From Microbacterium sp. ET2 (GTDB taxonomy: Bacteria > Actinomycetota > Actinomycetes > Actinomycetales > Microbacteriaceae), in contig NZ_CP128170.1 of assembly GCF_030347395.1 (NCBI RefSeq), forward strand, positions 2,480,001-2,544,000: a stretch of 64,000 nt of DNA, in the 5' to 3' direction. The notes beneath the pieces were generated by a model, which did no database searches, was not told the DNA's origin, and saw only the letters and a list, made by a program, of their open reading frames with translations. The first letter of the stretch is position 1; each line of letters starts with the position of its first letter. Shown here one piece after another: positions 61,858 through 64,000 of the stretch. Both the position numbers and the translations under genes were made by a program.

Positions 61858-63639
61858 GTGGTTTCCACGGCATGGGGGATGCCCGAATCCCACGCAGCCG
61901 CACCGCCGGCGACGTTTCTCGACGCGATGCGGCGCAGCGCCGCCCGACGCGGCGACACCCGCGGCATCCGGTTCTACAGCGACGAGAAGACCTCGACGTT
62001 CCTGTCGTACGGCGACCTCGACACCCGCGCCAAAGCGCGAGCGGTCGAGTTGCGCGCTCACGGCGCCGCCCCCGGTGATGTCGCAGTGCTCGGGTTCCAG
62101 CCCGGGCTCGGCTTCATCGAATCGGTCTACGCCGCCCTCTACGCGGGCCTCATCATCGCGCCGGTGCCCGTCACGGTCGGACGCAATCCGCAGAGCGTGA
62201 TCGACCGCATCGAAGCGATCGTCGCCGATGCCGGCAGCCGGCTGGTGCTGACGGATGCCTCGTCGGCACCGCTCTTCGCCTCGGCAGCGCTCGAGAACGT
62301 CGACGTGCAGATCCTCGCCGAACCCGATCTTGCGTTGGCCGAGGAGTGGGCTGCGCCGGAGATCACGCCCGACTCGATCGCGCTGCTGCAGTACACGTCG
62401 GGCTCCACCGGAACGCCCAAGGGTGTCGTCGTCAGCCACGGCAACCTCGTCGCGAACGAGGAGGCCATCGGCGCCGCCGTCTCGGACGGCGAGGACGCGG
62501 TGTGGGTCGGATGGCTGCCGCACTACCACGACATGGGTCTCATCGGTCTGCTGTTCCGGCCCATCTACGCCGGCGTCGACTCGGTGCTCACCTCGCCCTC
62601 GCGGTTCCTCCGCCGCCCGCTGCTGTGGCTGCGCCTCATCACCGCGCACAAGGGCACCTTCACCGTCGCCCCCGACTTCGCCTATCGCCTCTGCGCCCAG
62701 GTCGTCACCGACGAGCAGCTCGCCGAGCTCGACCTGTCATCGCTCACCCACGTCGTCACCGGCGCCGAGCCGATCAAGACCTCGACCGTCGCGCAGTTCG
62801 TCGAGCGCTTCGCCCCCGCGGGCCTGCGCGCCGAGGCGATGATCCCCGCCTACGGCATGGCCGAGACCACCCTCATCATCTCGGCCGTAGCCGGCCGCCC
62901 CGTGACATCCATCACCGCCGACCTCGGCGCCCTCGAGCGCGGCGACCTGCTGCCCGCCGCCGATGACCGCTCGGTCGACCTCGTGCTGTGCGGTCCGCCG
63001 GTGCCCGGATCGCACGTCGCCGTCGTCGACCCCGCGACGCAGGAGCCGCTGCCCGACGGACGCATCGGCGAGATCTGGGTGAGCGGCCCGAGCGTGGCGC
63101 AGGGGTACTGGGGGAGGGCCGAAGAGACCGCCGAGGCGTTCGGATTCGCTTTGCCCGGCACCGACGCGCGGTACCTGCGCACCGGAGACCTCGGCGCGAT
63201 GATCGACGGCGAGGTCGTCGTGGCGGGCCGCCTGAAAGACCTCATCATCTCCCACGGCCGCAACGTCTTCCCGCAGGACGTCGAGGCGGTCGCCTCCGCC
63301 GTCGTTGGCACCGATCCCGGCTGCATCAGCGCCGCGTTCGCGCTCGACGAGTTCCAGCCCTCCGAGGTCGGTCTCGCCGTCGAGGTCGACCCGAAGACCC
63401 TCGCCGCCGCCGACCTGCCCGCCCTCGTGCACGAGGTGCGTCGCGCGGTGATGGCCGAGTTCGGGCTGCCGAGCGTCGGCGTGGCACTCCTTCGAAAAGG
63501 GATGCTGCCGCGCACCACCAGCGGCAAGATCCAGCGTCGCCGCGCCCGCGCCGAACTCATCGACGGCGCCCTCACCCTCGCGGTCGTCGACGGCATCGAG
63601 GTGTCGTCGCCCAGCGACGTGAGCGGGCGGGTGTCGTGA
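61858..63639 (+). CDS. fatty-acyl-AMP ligase (FAAL), copy 3
   Basis: A 593-residue FAAL of the classic type: P-loop YTSGSTGTPKGV (179-190), WLPHYHDMGLIG, TVAPDFAYRLC, AYGMAETTL, YLRTGDL and NVFPQDVE. It is clearly different from the tandem pair at 18502-22030. GTG 61858 is preceded by G5 at 5 nt; an ATG 21 nt further (MPESHAA) is an alternative. Its stop overlaps the next start (GTGA), so it is coupled to an acyl-CoA-dehydrogenase-like gene. Confidence 0.9.
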   Translation: MVSTAWGMPESHAAAPPATFLDAMRRSAARRGDTRGIRFYSDEKTSTFLSYGDLDTRAKARAVELRAHGAAPGDVAVLGFQPGLGFIESVYAALYAGLIIAPVPVTVGRNPQSVIDRIEAIVADAGSRLVLTDASSAPLFASAALENVDVQILAEPDLALAEEWAAPEITPDSIALLQYTSGSTGTPKGVVVSHGNLVANEEAIGAAVSDGEDAVWVGWLPHYHDMGLIGLLFRPIYAGVDSVLTSPSRFLRRPLLWLRLITAHKGTFTVAPDFAYRLCAQVVTDEQLAELDLSSLTHVVTGAEPIKTSTVAQFVERFAPAGLRAEAMIPAYGMAETTLIISAVAGRPVTSITADLGALERGDLLPAADDRSVDLVLCGPPVPGSHVAVVDPATQEPLPDGRIGEIWVSGPSVAQGYWGRAEETAEAFGFALPGTDARYLRTGDLGAMIDGEVVVAGRLKDLIISHGRNVFPQDVEAVASAVVGTDPGCISAAFALDEFQPSEVGLAVEVDPKTLAAADLPALVHEVRRAVMAEFGLPSVGVALLRKGMLPRTTSGKIQRRRARAELIDGALTLAVVDGIEVSSPSDVSGRVS

Positions 63640-64000
63640 CGGCGCCGGCCGTTGCGGCGCCGACCGCTACGGCTCCCGGGTCGTCGGTGGGCCGCGCGGC
63701 GGCGATGCTCGACGAGTACCTCGGCGCGCCCGAGGTGCCCGACTCGCGGGTGTCGGACCGGCAGACCCTCGCGTGGGATGCCGCCTCGGTCCTTCCTGCG
63801 GGGACGATCGCCGCCCTGAATGACTGGGGCGTTCACTCCCACTACATCCCCGCGCAGTGGGGTGGGCGGCTCACCGGCATCCTCGACGCCGTCCTTCTCC
63901 TGCGCACCGTCGCCCGCCGCGACCTCACCGCCGCCGTCGGGCACGGGAAGACGCTGCTCGGAGCGGTGTGCGCGTGGGCGGCCGCCGACGCGTCGGCCGA
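63636..64000 (+). CDS. acyl-CoA dehydrogenase-like protein, N-terminal part only
   Basis: The first 121 residues of a gene that runs off the window. WGVHSHYIPAQWGG and LLRTVARRDLTAAVGHGKT resemble the N-terminal helical domain of acyl-CoA dehydrogenases, which use FAD to make enoyl chains. The GTG at 63636 overlaps the FAAL stop. If the family holds, it could desaturate chains in the same pathway. The partner carrier protein should be further right. Confidence 0.6.
   Translation, partial: MTAPAVAAPTATAPGSSVGRAAAMLDEYLGAPEVPDSRVSDRQTLAWDAASVLPAGTIAALNDWGVHSHYIPAQWGGRLTGILDAVLLLRTVARRDLTAAVGHGKTLLGAVCAWAAADASA

Overview
The window is high-GC DNA from an actinobacterium, most likely a Microbacteriaceae (Microbacterium-like) chromosome. 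The grounds are the GC-biased third codon positions, many GTG starts, TANNNT -10 boxes placed directly before start codons (leaderless mRNAs), a DUF222/HNH protein of the 13E12 type, LAxTG/LPxTG-anchored surface proteins, and a MalFG-type importer with no ATPase of its own. No rRNA, tRNA, CRISPR array or intact insertion sequence was seen.

Region 1 (1-5169) is accessory: a DUF222/HNH gene broken by a one-base deletion, a pRiA4b ORF-3-like protein, a Phd/PIN (VapBC-type) toxin-antitoxin pair, and a membrane-anchored HTH/DUF2690 protein. Region 2 (5170-11481) is a sugar operon: a LacI repressor diverges from a lipoprotein binding protein, two permeases and a GH127 enzyme that keeps the Glu/Cys zinc-cysteine site, which points to uptake and cleavage of L-arabinofuranosides. 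Clear operator palindromes surround the promoter.

Region 3 (11602-46328) is a large cell-surface polysaccharide region. It holds UDP-glucose dehydrogenase and an overlapping nine-gene leftward operon (24567 to 15171) that mixes glycosyltransferases and an acetyltransferase with two tandem fatty-acyl-AMP ligases, an acyl carrier protein, a phosphopantetheinyl transferase and a WS/DGAT-like acyltransferase. A divergent operon follows with Wzz-like, Wzy-like, GT2 and Wzx-like genes. Next come more glycosyltransferases, a BY-kinase, an HprK-like/PqqD-like fusion facing a nucleotidyltransferase, exported proteins, and a polyprenyl glycosylphosphotransferase. Three paralogous exported beta-helix proteins with three different export signals lie in this region. 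One of them is frameshifted.

Region 4 (46329-58036) is a second Wzx/Wzy-type locus whose centre is visibly AT-richer than its surroundings: Wzy, GT2, pyruvyltransferase-like, beta-propeller, Wzx, GT4, an exported Asp-box protein, a second BY-kinase and a low-molecular-weight tyrosine phosphatase. Region 5 (58071-64000) has two CPBP-type membrane proteins around an LPxTG protein, then a second lipid module: WS/DGAT-like protein, FAAL, and the start of an acyl-CoA-dehydrogenase-like gene cut by the window end.

The most interesting reading is that each of two EPS loci is paired with a FAAL plus WS/DGAT-like module, which suggests an acylated surface glycan or glycolipid. This is inferred from gene context and is not demonstrated.
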